Positions 24,521 through 36,571 of a DNA stretch of 64,000 bases are shown in pieces (the stretch's first letter is position 1; each line of letters begins with the position of its first letter). The translations under genes were made by a program, and so were the position numbers. Below the pieces are notes generated by a model that saw only the letters and a program-made list of their open reading frames with translations, did not search any database and had not been told where the DNA came from. The stretch is from Archilochus colubris. Its lineage: Eukaryota; Chordata; Aves; Apodiformes; Trochilidae. The DNA lies in the NCBI GenBank assembly GCA_023079485.1, contig CM041090.1:34560874-34624873 (forward strand), read 5' to 3'.

Positions 24521-25220
24521 GCATTTTTATTTTATAGAAATGCAACTTTTCAATTACTTTCAAATCAGTTATATGGAAATCCTGAAATACTACAATGTTT
24601 ATCATTGTGGGGTCTCTAAAATTACACAAGATCAATTCTACAGCACTGAGCTCCTGCAAAAGAGTGAGCTGTAGACTGTTGCCACAACTGTCCTGTTATC
24701 CAGTCTCCCAGAGATTCCCAGTGCTGTCCTTCCCTCCCTGAAAGGTGATTGCCAGACCTTATGAAGCTTTTCCAGTGAATAGTGGGAAACGAGAACCCTA
24801 GGAAGAGCGACCTGGACCCAAGGAGCCAATCCTGCCAAGAATAGCAGAGTGCTTCAAATGCCAGAGACCATCAGCCATTTAGCATTAAAGGCAGGAAGAT
24901 AAAATACTTGTCATAATGTGATGAAAAAGGCTGAAAGAAAAGAGAAGAATCAGCAGACAGAGGGTTGATGCAATCTAAATATGAACTGTGCCTTTTGTAC
25001 CCCTTTAGTTCAATTATGACAGGCTTGTGAGAACACCTTACCCAGAAGACATCAACTTTCATGCCTAACATTCTTTCATTTCCAGTTCTCTGGTACTGAT
25101 AGGAGCTCTGTTCACACTCCCAGCCAACACAGCTCTGAGACTATCCTGAAGAAAGGCAATAGAAAGGTGAGTTAACAGAAAGGCTAAATATTTGAACAGG
25201 CTACTGGAGTTACTGGAACA

Positions 25221-25272
25221 AGGAAAAAAAACTAAAAGAAAAAGAGAGAGAGAGAAAAAAAAGAAGAAAAAA
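25221..25272 (+). repeat. Purine-rich tract with short (AG)n
   Basis: A/G-rich sequence containing six AG units near 25243-25254. The remainder is A-rich with single G residues. Confidence 0.8.
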
Positions 25273-28200
25273 CAGTATGAGAAAAAACAGGTGTTCCAGG
25301 TTGTCAGCAAAGCGTGGAAAGAGAAGCAGATTCTCACTTAGTGGAACCACCATTTTTTTGTCTGAGACTCTAATTCCTGTCCGATGCTGAGGTTACAAAC
25401 CTGAAGTGAATCTCCAGATACCAATTTGGAAAGAAATCTCAATATAAAATGGATGTGGGCACACATTGCTTGATGCAGATCAGTCTGTTGGTTGAAAAGA
25501 AGCTCCCTGGAACTCTCTGGATATTTCTCTTGCAATGCCAATCCTTTGCTTTCCTCCAGCTCTACACCACCGTTTCCCTTCCATGTGTCTGGCTGTGGAT
25601 CTCTTGGCCTTCACCTGCACCTGATCCACTCTCACACAGGGAAGGCAGCAAGCCAGGGCACATACCACTGTGACAACCATGTGTGAGAGTGGTTAAAGAT
25701 GAAACGCAAAAGGCAGCACCTCCCCATTATACCCTTTCTCCTGCGCCAAGTTTTTCCTTGTTAATTAGGAGGAAAATTTCGCAACTTCCTTGCCGTATAA
25801 TTAAATCTTGCAATTAACATGTGCACTTAAGCCATCATTTTGAAAATGAGACTTATGCAGTGAAATCTACTTAGGGGAAAGCACCAGGGTGGGGGTGAAA
25901 CTGTGACGCTGTGCTAATGATCCAGAACAGCACTGGATAAATGATAGGTCTTACTGACAGCACTCTGCCCATCTGACGTGCAGGAAAGGGCATATGCTTA
26001 CAGATGCTAATACAACATGGTACCAATAAAAGCAGAGTGGGAGGGAGGGTGACAACAGCAGAGGTAAATACATTAAGTCTCAATTAGAGCAGTGACACAA
26101 GAGACAGCTAAGGTTAATATATTTTGGGAGAAAGCCTTTCGGTGTGTTAGAGGTTGATCTCTGCGGGATGATGTGACAGAAGTGATGACAAGGGAAAAGG
26201 GAAGAGCTTTTCATTTTGTTAGACACTGCTTGGAAATGGCAGTGCAGTGCTTTATGACCTTCATTGGCACATCTCTTTGGTTTTCATCACCCTCCAGGCA
26301 CAAGCTTTGGAAGAGGCAGATTCAACTGCAGCTTTGCTTTTTGTTTCTACAATGCCACAGTATCCCAGGGCTCCTGATACCCAAGCTTGCTCCTGAGCTC
26401 CAATCTGGCTCAGATTCAACACCTGTAGGGAACACAGAGCTGCCTGCATGGTTTTACTGCACCACAAACATTCAAACATGGTATCTCCAGTGTGAGTTCA
26501 CAGCATGGCTTTTCCTGCATATCCTAACCAACACACAGCAAAATTCAGAAGCCAGCACATGAATATCTTAAAAAATTGAAAGCTTTTGCTGGGTAGTTAC
26601 ACCTCAGCAGGCAAGAAGTCTTGTGTCTGATTTGGTCACTTGATATATGTAATGATGCAATTAAAGTAAGCTTCAAAGAGGTAATTATTGCAGAGTAGTA
26701 GTATTCCATAGTGTGAGAATAAAACCTAGCAGCTGACCACTTACCACTCACTGCTGCTCCTTTTATGTACATTGAGAAAAAGGGAAGGGCCTCTCTAACA
26801 GTCATCTCTGCTAACATTTCAATTACACTGCCTGAATCTTATTCAGCCACCACAGCTTTCCTCATTCCAAATTAGTCCTTATTCAAGTAGCAAAGGAGTA
26901 AAAGGTATCACGAAATAGTTGTGGAAGCCCATCAGAGAAATAAAGCATCAGTCTTTTTTATACCTCCTCACACACATGCACACACTGCCACACTTATTAG
27001 GATGACATCCAGCATTCAGGCATGAAATCTTAAATTACAGAGTGATTGGGGCTTCTCAACTGATCCATAAAAGTACGCACTTAGCAAAATCTAAAGACAG
27101 GTAGAAGAGATGGATAACACCCCATGCATCGCCTTTTCAAGACAGCCACTGAGGCATGCAAAAATAAACATATGCTGAGGTGAATGCAGTCTGATATTTG
27201 TACAGTGCAGCATGGCAATGACCTCAAGTAATAAACATATCTGCAGATTTAAGCCCAGAGGACTACATTGTATATCAATAGCAATAAAATCAGCAGAAAA
27301 AGAAATGTATTATTTATAGATCTATTTATAAAACCTAAATACCTCTCTAGTGGACCTACTTCTGCAGAATGAATTGCCTTCCTCCTCCTCCATTCTTTAG
27401 TGGTTTGTATGGCAGGGTAGCACAGGACTGTACCATTAAGATAGGTCTTTGTAAAAGATACAGAACTGGAATCAGGAAGAGATGCAACTCCCTCCTGCAT
27501 AATTTTCCTAGTGACACAATTTGTGATTCAATTAAGCAGTCCCACTTTACTCCTTTGGAGTAGGAATGGGAGTGCAGGCAAGCTCCAGTTCTGAATCAGT
27601 GTCTCTAGGAGTGTTGATTATGCCTGATAAAGATGTGCAGGATCTTTGCCATTAATTTTGACATCACTATAACTAGATTATGACTGATTTTTTTTCCATT
27701 CCTTTCTTCCTCCCAGTGTGAAGCTTTCTTGGTTCACTGGACATACTGAAATGCCAGCAGAGGGAAGGTATTTTCAGTATCTCCTGTCACTCAGATCTCT
27801 CCTTCAAACACTCAGGTTGTTTCAAATCTCAGTTTGCTTTTATGTCACTATCATTTATAAGGCCATTACAAATAATAAATCCTTCATAGGATGCCTCATT
27901 TTATAGACTAAACCAATGCTATGTTCACGGGGACAATTTTCCTTCCTTATATATCCCCTAAACAAAACTGCAGGTACTGAAGTTACTTCACCAATGGAAA
28001 AAAAATTACCAGAGACTTAAGAGATGGGGCTGGAAAAGGCAATGGGTTGTACTGATGGACTCAGTCACCTTCATTTACTTGGAGAGCTGAAGTGTCTCCA
28101 GATCTGGCCATAAGCTGCTGAGTAACAGTGTGTGTAATATAAACACTGGACAAAGCCTCTGAACAGACCAACAACAGCCTATTGTAAAGCAGCCCTAAAA

Positions 28201-29238
28201 ACTTTGTCTTCTGTTGCCTTTCTTACAGACCCCAGCAGCTGCCCATGCAGTGGGAGGTGGTACCCAGAGATCAGACACCACTTTCGCCTGTTCTTGTTGG
28301 TACTTACCATTCTCATGAGGAATCTATGCATTCATAGTCCTACAAATTACTCAGAAATGTCTTTTCACCCCCTTTCAGATGATCTGTAACATGTGTCATC
28401 ATCCAGGTCTTCACTGGATTGGAATGTCAAACTTCAAGTTAAGTTTTGTCTGCTGTTCAGATCTTCTTTTCATGTGCTGTTTTTAGAAGTGTGACAGTGA
28501 TCTACCAAATCCTATCTTTATTTCTTCTCCTCAACACTGGATGCTTTCAAAAGAATTAACTGTGACACTGGCCCTTGCAATGCTGGTGAGTTAATATGAG
28601 TGGTGAGCTAAATGAATTCTGATGAATTCCATCCTGCTGTAGCTTGTACTGGTGCAAAGAAAAGAGTTTTACTTTGCAATCTTTTGGGTTATAGCAATAT
28701 AAAAAGAAAAAAGGGCCAACAGCAACACAATTAGATTAGTACTTCCAAAACATCTGGATTCATTCTACCACAATTTCTTTTGAAACCCTGGCAGTTTAGT
28801 TCCTAAATGTGAGAGAGAGACTGAAAGTTGAATAATCTAGTTTATAACATCTGCATCAAATGCAATTTAATTCCACACGTCTGGTACAGAGTGGACCAAA
28901 AGGTTTCTATATATATTTTTCAAGACATACACATTGCTGGCCAAAGAACTTCACCAGATGTTTCAAATCTATCTTTCCTGATGGAGATGTATCTTTTTAC
29001 ATATGAATCTCACCCAGCTCTCCCACAGACTTGAAGCTAGCCCAGTTTTCTCCTAATGCAAAAAAGATCATGGTTCAAATGTCTTTCATAAATTTTATGC
29101 CTAATTAAGTTCCCATTAATGGGGCTGAGGAGGCCATCTTTGTATCTAGCATGCGCTTTTTTTTGTTTGTGGTTTTATTTTTAAAAGGTACTTGGGCTTC
29201 TGTGACTTTTTGGATTTATACAGGGTGGTTTATTTTCC

Positions 29239-29254
29239 TTTTTTTTTTTTTTTT
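29239..29254 (+). repeat. Poly-T run
   Basis: Sixteen consecutive T residues. No retrocopy body is recognisable next to it on either strand. Confidence 0.85.
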
Positions 29255-29569
29255 GTCTTTTGCAACTCACTTGTCAGGCTGAAGTGTCACCATCAAGCCA
29301 TGTCCCATTACCTGCTATCATTTGGTTTTCTGGTCTATTCAAATTTGTTAGCTTTTTTTTATGTGAGGAGTGACAGAAATGACAAAAAAGCCTTTTTCAC
29401 CAGCAGAAAATGGTCGATGCTGCAGAGACAGCCAAGCAGCTGCCGACAGTGCCACCCTGTGTCCCCTCTGCTGCGGGACCCACTGGAAGTGTATTTATTA
29501 CACCCTTATCAGACACACCAGTCTGCTACAGCTCCTGTGCATTGCAGGCACTAACAAGACTCCTTTCCT

Positions 29570-29830
29570 TCACGCTCCCTGGCAATTATTTACTTTCCAA
29601 ACCTCTTCTTTAAGTTTCTGCCAGGAGGTGGATTTATGGCTGCCTCGTAGAGAGCAGCCTTCAGAGCAGCACAAATAATGATTGGAATAAGGCACCTTTC
29701 CTCAAACAGTTTGGTTCCATAGTTTGGGCAGGAATGGTTTGATGGAGCTGCAAATCAATATTACTCTGTAAATTTTTAATGTTCACACCGTGTGAAACGC
29801 TGTAAATAAAATAAGCTAACCACAATAGGC
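29570..29830. promoter_or_regulatory. Candidate conserved non-coding element (weak)
   Basis: Repeat-free sequence with words such as GCAATTATTTAC, AATAATGATTGG, GCAAATCAATATTA and ACACCGTGTGAAAC. It has no stable reading frame. The appearance resembles vertebrate developmental enhancers, but nothing in a single sequence proves conservation. Boundaries are approximate. Confidence 0.2.
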
Positions 29831-30394
29831 TATTCTTTGTAGTTCATTTAAAAAAATGTCTGTTCAGCAGTATGGCTAACTACTTGCTGTAGATATGGCT
29901 TTAAAACTGTCTAGGCTAATACATCAAGACCAGAATTTGAATAACCTCTAGTGGCAGGCAATTTTTCAGAACTCCCAAATACTACAATAAGTAACACTGC
30001 ATTATTTTTTTAAAGTTATGTGCTAATATGGACAGGACTGGAGAAAAAAAAAAAAAGTAAAATGAGCATGAGATCCTTGCACTGGAATTTTTATTAATGC
30101 GGCAAAGGGTTGTTAATTACTAGAGGTGATCTCAGAGTGGTGAAAGGAGGGCTGGATTTTAACCTTGGCCACACATAGAATTCCTGGAACTTGGAGATGG
30201 AGAATTTCTCATTAAGCAATCCTATTATAGAAAAGTATAGGTACCATTCTTGTTAGCTTGGATCCAAGCTTGAAATTTTTTCTTTGTTGGTCATGACCCA
30301 TCAGCTGTTTCCATATATATATTTTACAAGAAGACAACAAGTGCACAAAGGAGCTAAAAAATAACCCAAGCATATATGGCAGTGACACACTTTT

Positions 30395-30478
30395 GAAAAA
30401 AACAAACAAGCAAACAAAATAAAAAAACATCTCAAAAAAAAAAAAAAAAACAAAAACATAAAAAGCAAACACAAACAT
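30395..30478 (+). repeat. A-rich low-complexity tract
   Basis: AAACAAAC-type words and an A17 run. The complementary strand is T/G-rich like the block at 4934-5054, so the two may have a similar origin by slippage. It yields a Phe-rich minus-strand open frame (30212-30490) that is not a gene. Confidence 0.8.
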
Positions 30479-31059
30479 CACCTGCAACATTAAAAAAACA
30501 TCTTTTGTAACTTTGCTTCTTGCCTGTGCTTTGCCCAGAGGTTTTCCACAGGAGATGTGTCACTATGGAGACAGATTGATGACTTTTGCACCAGTGGTGT
30601 GTCACTGACTGATTTGAGGGTCCAGTCCTAGATGCTACCACGTGGGGGATATCAGTACTGTATTTTATCTTACTCTGCTAGCAAAGTGAGCACTGCTTGG
30701 AAGCAATATGCAATTCTTGGCACAGAAGGACATAGAGGATTATATGCCATTTGAGCACCTTCTTCTAATTCATAAGAGACCTCGTGTCCAGTTTTCTTGG
30801 CCTTACACAAACTAAAGGGGAAAGAAAGCGTCAAAGAGAAGTACAAGGGCTTTATTTGACCTGAAGTTGATTAAGAAGGAAAATAATAATTAGCTGTTAA
30901 TCCTGTGAAGTTGGTCAGCAAGGGCCAAATCCTTCTTTCTGTACTTACATCCTAGTTCCACTGTAAAGTTTTTGAATAATTCCTCTTCTGTTCCTCAGTC
31001 TCCTATCGGAAACAACATTCTTCAGGGTCCCAGGCTGATTTCTGTGTTGGGGTCCCATT

Positions 31060-31270
31060 TCCATAGGATTACAGGACTATTGAGGACCCTGATGCTCACA
31101 GCAAGATCAGCTGTGAGACAAGACCAGGTCGCTCAGGACTTTATGTAGGCATGTCTTGAAAGTCTCCAAGGAGGACAGCATGGTCTCTAACCTGTTGCTG
31201 TGCCTGTTGTCTCTCACCCTCCAACCACACACTGCTGTGAAGAGCCTGGATCTGCTTCCTTACTACCATC
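31060..31270 (-). mobile_element. CR1 LINE fragment, internally deleted
   Basis: Read on the minus strand, the copy begins with GGCTCTTCACAGCAGTG, then GGAGGGTGAGAGACAACAGGCA. These are typical of the CR1 ORF2 region just before the 3' end. It then jumps to CCTTGGAGACTTTCAAGAC and GTCCTGAGCGACCTGGTC, the last ORF2 codons and the start of the 3' tail. Compared with the usual order, the part carrying the FFT and WNGLPREVV motifs is missing, so there is an internal deletion of perhaps 150 bp. The 3' tail fades out near 31060. It is an old, non-functional copy. Confidence 0.65.
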
Positions 31271-32799
31271 CTCATAGGTATTTTCTATCAAAACAGTTCA
31301 CATTTCCTTAGCATGGTGTCTGCATGGTCCCCGTATTGGGACCAAATTGCTGCTTTGGTCCCATTTCACAATTTTCCTCACCATTTTTCTTAATATCTCA
31401 GTGTCTTGGGCACTAAATCCTCTGGCAATGCTCCTTCTCTCAGTAAAGGTACATTCAAGTGCAATTTTTCTGGTCTTCATACATTTAAATGCATTTAATT
31501 AAGCTGCTGAAGATACCCGACCCTCCTCTATATTCCCACATTAGCCCACTACAAGTAGAAAATTTTTCAGTTTTATCAATTAAGAGTTACATCTGACATT
31601 TCTCATGATGTCCAAGCTATGTGTAAAGGCTATCTGGGAGTGAGATGGGTAGAAAAGACAGGCTGGAGTGTAAGCAAGAGACCAGTTTGGTCCTCAGTTC
31701 CATCACTGAGAAGCCATATGCCCTGACACAAATCACTTTACCACTCTGGGCTCACTTCCCAGTATGTAAAAAGAGAATTTCAGTATCTGGATTTTGCCTC
31801 AGGGATGCACCTCATAGTTTAGGGTGCATCCCTCTGATAATATCAGGGAATTTACACCTATGAGGTAGTGCACTCTAAAAAAATGTTTTCCTAGCATATG
31901 ATCAATTACAGCTCAGAATATTACATATTCCAGCAGAAAATGTGGGTTAAAAACCCGTCCACCTGATCCTGCCATATCTCTTAAGCTGACCAGGAAGAAA
32001 GGTCCTTGTCAGCCTGAGTCAGAGCACCACCGAGGGAACGAATGTTGGTGCTGCTTTATTTGTATGCAGCTACCTTGACAATGAAGCTTTCTCCCAGGCA
32101 GGAAACATTTTCCCTCAATCTGCAGAGCCTGGAGGATTACATGTTCTCTTTCTGTCCCATCTCAACACCAAAAAAAAAAAAATCTCAAAAATATTGTTGA
32201 ACTAATATTCAAATAATGCAGATAATGTCTTTCAATATGCTTCACTTATACCTAAGCATTTTACTTTCATTAAAAATTTTACAATATTTTAAGTCAAAAC
32301 AAGACATCCTGGCAAATAGAAATTGCTTCTCTTTTTGTCCAAAGTATAAAATCAATCAAACTGTTTTTTTCCTTTGAATCTTTGATAAATTAGATCAAGA
32401 GAATATCCTCTGTTTTTCATTTCCCCACCCTTTGCTCAAATGCTTGGCAAGGGCTGATCCTGCCTAGAGACCATAGCAAATCAGTTGTTCAGCCACTGGT
32501 GGCTTTTAACTTGAGATTTCCATATCCTTCCTTAATAACTAAAAATGCAAAAGTACAAGGATAAGCCCTGCTGTTCTACCTTATTCCTCCAGCTTGTTCA
32601 TACACTGTTAGGATTCCAATGGCTCTCAGTCAGACTCAGGTCCAAAGAGTGTATGGGGAAGAAAGATCTTGAAAGTGAAATGGTAGAGAAAGAGAAGGTA
32701 AAACAACAGAATACAAAAATCATCTTGGTGCTGGCATGCAGATAAATTGTAATGCAACAACATTGCTGAGGGGAGGAGAAAAGCAACCCTCCAATATGT
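31271..32799. other. Unique sequence between CR1 fragments
   Basis: No gene is seen. It holds a perfect 10-bp inverted repeat at 31337-31363 and an A-run near 32171. Open frames are below 75 codons and unrecognised. Confidence 0.5.
31337..31363. repeat. Perfect 10-bp inverted repeat (hairpin)
   Basis: TGGGACCAAA at 31337-31346 pairs exactly with TTTGGTCCCA at 31354-31363 around a 7-nt loop. No T-run or transposon end accompanies it. Confidence 0.75.
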
Positions 32800-33042
32800 T
32801 AGCCTAGATATGAGGAAGAATTCTTTACTGAGGGAGTAGTCGGGTGCTGGAATGGGCTGCCCAGGGAGGTTATGGAGTCCATGGAAGTATTTAAAAAGCA
32901 TGTAGATGAGGCATTTCAGGACATGCTTTAGTGGTGGTTTTTGTTGTTTGGGGTTTTTCTGGGGGGGGAGGTGGGTGTTAACAGTTGGATGCAGTGATCA
33001 TAGAGGTCTTTTCCAACCATGACAATTCTGTGATTCTGTGAA
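32800..33042 (+). mobile_element. CR1 LINE 3' end, 5'-truncated
   Basis: CTAGATATGAGGAAGAATTC (DIRKK region), GGGCTGCCCAGGGAGGTTAT (GLPREV region), GAAGTATTTAAAAAGC, then the tail with CATAGAGGTCTTTTCCAACC and two terminal repeats ATTCTGTG. The order and orientation are those of a normal CR1 3' end. A T/G-rich insert (about 32934-32975) ending in an 8-G run separates the ORF2 end from the tail. The reading frame is broken and the copy is inert. Confidence 0.9.
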
Positions 33043-33898
33043 CCCTACAAGAGGAAATAGCAGAAGGCATTGGATGAGGAGTGTGGAGGGAAACACCACA
33101 TTAAATGTAGTGGGGAGAGACCTGCAGGTGTGAGAACCAAAGCAGCAGCCTGAGCAACAAGTAGCATGGGCTGTTTCTGCAGCCCCTGAGAGTCAGAGAA
33201 AGAGAAAATCTCAGAGATACCATGGTGAGGACTCAGCTGCATCCAATCTGTATCCTTCCTACCCTTGCTCTTTGTGCCTCAAGTTCATGATCTCCCATTC
33301 CAGATAACATAATTATTTCAAGCAACAAAAGATAAGAGAATCCAAGCTTCGAAAATGCCAAGGGTCATGGGCACACTTGAGTTTCTGGCAATGGATAACT
33401 AAAGACATGAAACCCACCTTGGAGCCCTGAGTTACCTGCTTATCCCTGGGACAAACATTTGAAGGAGATGGTATTAGAGGAAGAAGGAGCATGACTGAGA
33501 CTAGAAAATTTTCATTTCCTCTGTGGTACAGGCTATGGGATAACAACAGTATCAGCTATTCCTTCAGGGGAAAAGGAGCAGAAAGTCCCTAGACACTAAA
33601 CCTCTTCCTGCACTGGGAAACTAGCTCTGGAGGGAATGTTTCTGGACATTTCAGAATGCTTCTGTACTAAAGAAAATTCTGATAGCATGATCTATGATGG
33701 CAACTTGGAAGTAGAATGAAAAAAAACCAAACACCTGCAGGCATTATTTTAATCTTCTGATATGTATGGACTGTCTCAAGAATTTTAAGTGGAAAAAACA
33801 GTTCCTCTCAGGGACAAGACTGCTCAGATACCAGATGCTTTTTTCTTTTTGAGGATGTTTCCACCACCAGAACATCTGATAAGCATACACATTTCTTC
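33043..33898. other. Unique sequence between two CR1 fragments
   Basis: No gene, LTR or RNA gene is recognised. Open frames are below 80 codons. Confidence 0.5.
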
Positions 33899-34190
33899 CT
33901 AATGTCTTATCTTCACAAGAAAGCTAAAGGCTGGTGCGTCCAGACCCATAGCTCCCCTGTGCTCCAAGAGCTCTGCGTCTTTCCTATGCTGAGTGGCCCA
34001 GAACTGGGCACAGCACTCCAGGCTGAGCCTCACAAGAGTGGAATAGAGGGGGGGGGAAATCACCTCCTTTGACCTGTTGGCCACGTTTCTTTTGATGTAG
34101 TAGGCTTTCTGGGCTGCAAGCAAGCACTGTCAGCTCATGTTGAGCTTCTCATCAGCCAGCATCCCCAAGGCTGTTATCAGCTCATTGTCA
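33899..34190 (-). pseudogene. Decayed CR1 ORF2 segment
   Basis: Read on the minus strand, the translation gives LGMLADEKLNMS, a stop, then QCLLAAQKAYYIKRNVANR, then SKEVI and YSTLVRLSLECCAQFWATQ followed by HRKDAELLEH. These match the CR1 motifs for ADEKLNMSQQC, AAQKA, IKR.VA.R and LVRPHLEYCVQFW. The typical proline and tyrosine of the RPHLEYC motif are replaced (RLSLECC). A few residues before IKR are deleted. A TGA stop lies in the middle. It is a fossil without function. Confidence 0.85.
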
Positions 34191-34205
34191 ACCCACCTGT
34201 GTCTT
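33899..34205 (-). mobile_element. Internal CR1 LINE fragment (reverse transcriptase end)
   Basis: On the minus strand this fragment corresponds to the C-terminal part of the CR1 reverse transcriptase, upstream of the segments seen at 22.6 kb. Neither the 5' region nor the 3' tail is present. A run of 9 G on the plus strand (34031-34039 region) interrupts it. Having no 3' end is unusual for a 5'-truncated LINE, so the fragment was probably cut by a later deletion or recombination. Confidence 0.88.
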
Positions 34206-34414
34206 CTCAAAACAACTCAATGTGAGTTATCCTGCAATTTTGTACAAAAGAAATTGGAGCTGAATTAGAAAAAATTCAATGCACAGCAGAATCCAAACAA
34301 GAACTGCATCAGAAACTATTTCTTAGGCCCATTCTGGTTTGCTACTCATCCCCAATTCTGACCAGAGAGAAGCAAGAGCAGACAGACATCTGTCCATCAC
34401 TCATGCACACACAG

Positions 34415-34440
34415 AAATACACACACAAGTGTGTGTATTT
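34415..34440. repeat. Near-perfect 26-bp palindrome of CA/TG
   Basis: AAATACACACAC (34415-34426) is exactly complementary to GTGTGTGTATTT (34429-34440) with only AA between. The alternating purine-pyrimidine core is a candidate for cruciform or Z-DNA structure. Confidence 0.85.
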
Positions 34441-35171
34441 TTGGAGCAAATTTTTCCATGGTGAAATTCTCCTTAATAGGGTTTCCAAAAGTTTTTACTA
34501 TTCTACTCTTTCCTTGGCATTCAGGGCCACATAGCGATTTGTTAGTGTATAGATCTGTCACAACAAAAAAATCTTTACAGTGTTATGGATGACATTATTA
34601 TTTTTGATCAAGATTAGAGCATAGGCTGGCTGATGGGGTTGATATCAACGCTTAGAAGCTATCATCTACTCCTCGAATATTAACTTAAAACACCCCAATG
34701 CAATTCAGTGCATGGTCCCATTTAAATTTTAATGGCACAATTATATTGATGGTAACAGTATCCCTGCAGCAGAGGCTGCAAACCATGTTCTCCATGCATG
34801 CATTCATAGCATTAGGCAGAAGAAAGAGCAGTCACTGGGACTGGCTGCTGATTGTAATGCAGAAACATTCATGTGCAGCTGCTTGTGGGAAGCAGGAGGG
34901 GGAAGAAGGCAAGAGGGAAAGAGATTCACATCTGAGAGCGTATGCAAACACAAAAATTGAGTTACTATTGCAGGAGTAAAATAAATTCTAATCTATTTGT
35001 TGTACTATGGGTGTCAGGTAAAGCTTACAGTAAAAAACAGTGTGTAAAGAAAAATAGTGTGCAACATAAATAACATATGTGCCCAATGAATTCTATAATA
35101 AAGCAGATGTAGCAAATTATATTTAATAATGTTTGACAATTCTCCATGCAGCTAATGGTTTGTTAGAAATT

Positions 35172-35193
35172 AGTCCCTAATGTTTTAGGGACT
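35172..35193. repeat. Perfect 9-bp inverted repeat (hairpin)
   Basis: AGTCCCTAA (35172-35180) pairs exactly with TTAGGGACT (35185-35193) around a 4-nt loop TGTT. Confidence 0.75.
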
Positions 35194-36472
35194 GCTGGCA
35201 TTTACAGTCTTTTTCTTTGTCTTAATTTACATTGTTTGTGTACTTGTGCTGTTTCGCCTGCTCCTTGCAGTTTTATGATCTTTCTCAGATTGTTGGGATT
35301 TCAGAGGTTGTTTTAGCTCAGTAGCTACTCCAATCACACAATGTGCTTGGGAAGAATTCGGAAAAATTCTTTTTTAGGGGTTCGTTCCCTTTTTCCCCTT
35401 TATTACACAGTGAGAGCCCATTCTACTCTGGCATCCAAACTCCTGTGGGACCTACTTGTTGCCAAACATGGCACATCTAGTCCTGGATTTCATGGGATGA
35501 GCAAATAAAAAGGGAATGCATTCTTCCAGGCATAATACACCTGTAATAAACCCCAAGAGCTATTGTTCTTCTGTGGCAGAAATTCCAAGTTTGTTTAAAG
35601 GAGATAAAGAATTGCCTTTTTGCAGATGCAAAGATAAAAGCTAAGTTTCTCCTTGGGAAAACTTCAGGTCTCCTTGCAGTGGTCTGCCCAGAGAGTTGGA
35701 GACAGCAAGGAAAGATAACTGAGTGGAGATGCCTGCAGTGTTCCAGTGGAGCTGCTGGTATTCCTGGGTAGCAGACACAGCAAGGGAAAACCTTACACCC
35801 AGGGACAGCCCTGTCTGCCTGATGTCTGAGTGATGAGCCAATCACTTCAGAGAAGTCTGAAGTATTGAATAGCAGAAAAATTGATTTTATTTCTCATCAT
35901 GGTCTTGTTGAGACCAACCCTTAGTCCCATACTTAATTTGGAACACAGATTTTTCTTACCATTTATCTATAGTTTTTCTCCCACTAGTCCAGCAGTGCCT
36001 GTAGCTGGAGCCAACCAACCTAAAAATGGAAATAGACTGAACCTCCAGGGCTTCCAGCTTACTTGCAGCCAACACAAGCACTATTTAGTATTGATAAAGG
36101 ATAGACAGACTGCTCAAGCCCTTCTGTAATCCCTTCAAGTCCTCCGGAAACAAAAATATTCATCATGAATAAGATCATTAGTGAGATGAAGACACAAACC
36201 CTTTAGTTCTGGACATGAATGAATGTGGCTTTTAAGAGGGCAAATGAAGGAGTGTCTCAGTGTGACCAGACACATTTGAGATGACCAACTATAGTATATA
36301 ACAATCATTCATATTTCAACGAAATTGAAACAAGCACAGACACTGTTATGAATTAATCCAATACTGACTAAAATAGCTATGCACAATGTTAAACAGTCAC
36401 AAAACTAGGGAAGGGATATAATTTTGATCTGGGTTTTTTGAGGGGGCTTTTGAATTTTGCAGACTTTGCTAC

Positions 36473-36571
36473 AGAAAGAAAAGAAAACAAAATCACCACC
36501 ACCACACACAAAAAAAGACACCAAAAAAATCACCACACCTTTTTTTCTGCTTGAAAAAGAAAAAGAAAAAG
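36473..36571 (+). repeat. A/C- and A/G-rich low-complexity block
   Basis: AAAGAAAAGAAAAC, CACCACCACCACACACA and AAAAAGAAAAAG words surround a short T-run. No tandem period is maintained. Confidence 0.75.

Larger units (their letters stand above)
23011..31059. other. Mostly unique sequence, no gene seen
   Basis: A 146-codon minus frame (23311-23751) and a 129-codon plus frame (26173-26562) resemble no family I know and are treated as chance. Repeats inside are the 20-bp tandem duplication at 23441, A-rich tracts at 24486, 25221 and 30395, and a T16 run at 29239-29254. An exon-like interval at 28229-28299 was considered and not accepted. Candidate regulatory stretches lie at 25735-25880 (TTAATTAGGAGG, ATAATTAAAT) and 29570-29830. 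Confidence 0.5.

Noticed and set aside
28229..28299. Exon-like 71-bp interval with a good acceptor (pyrimidine tract then TTACAG) and a GT after it
   Set aside because: The donor (TTG|GTACTT) is weak, all three frames are open so none is favoured, and the translation resembles no known protein.
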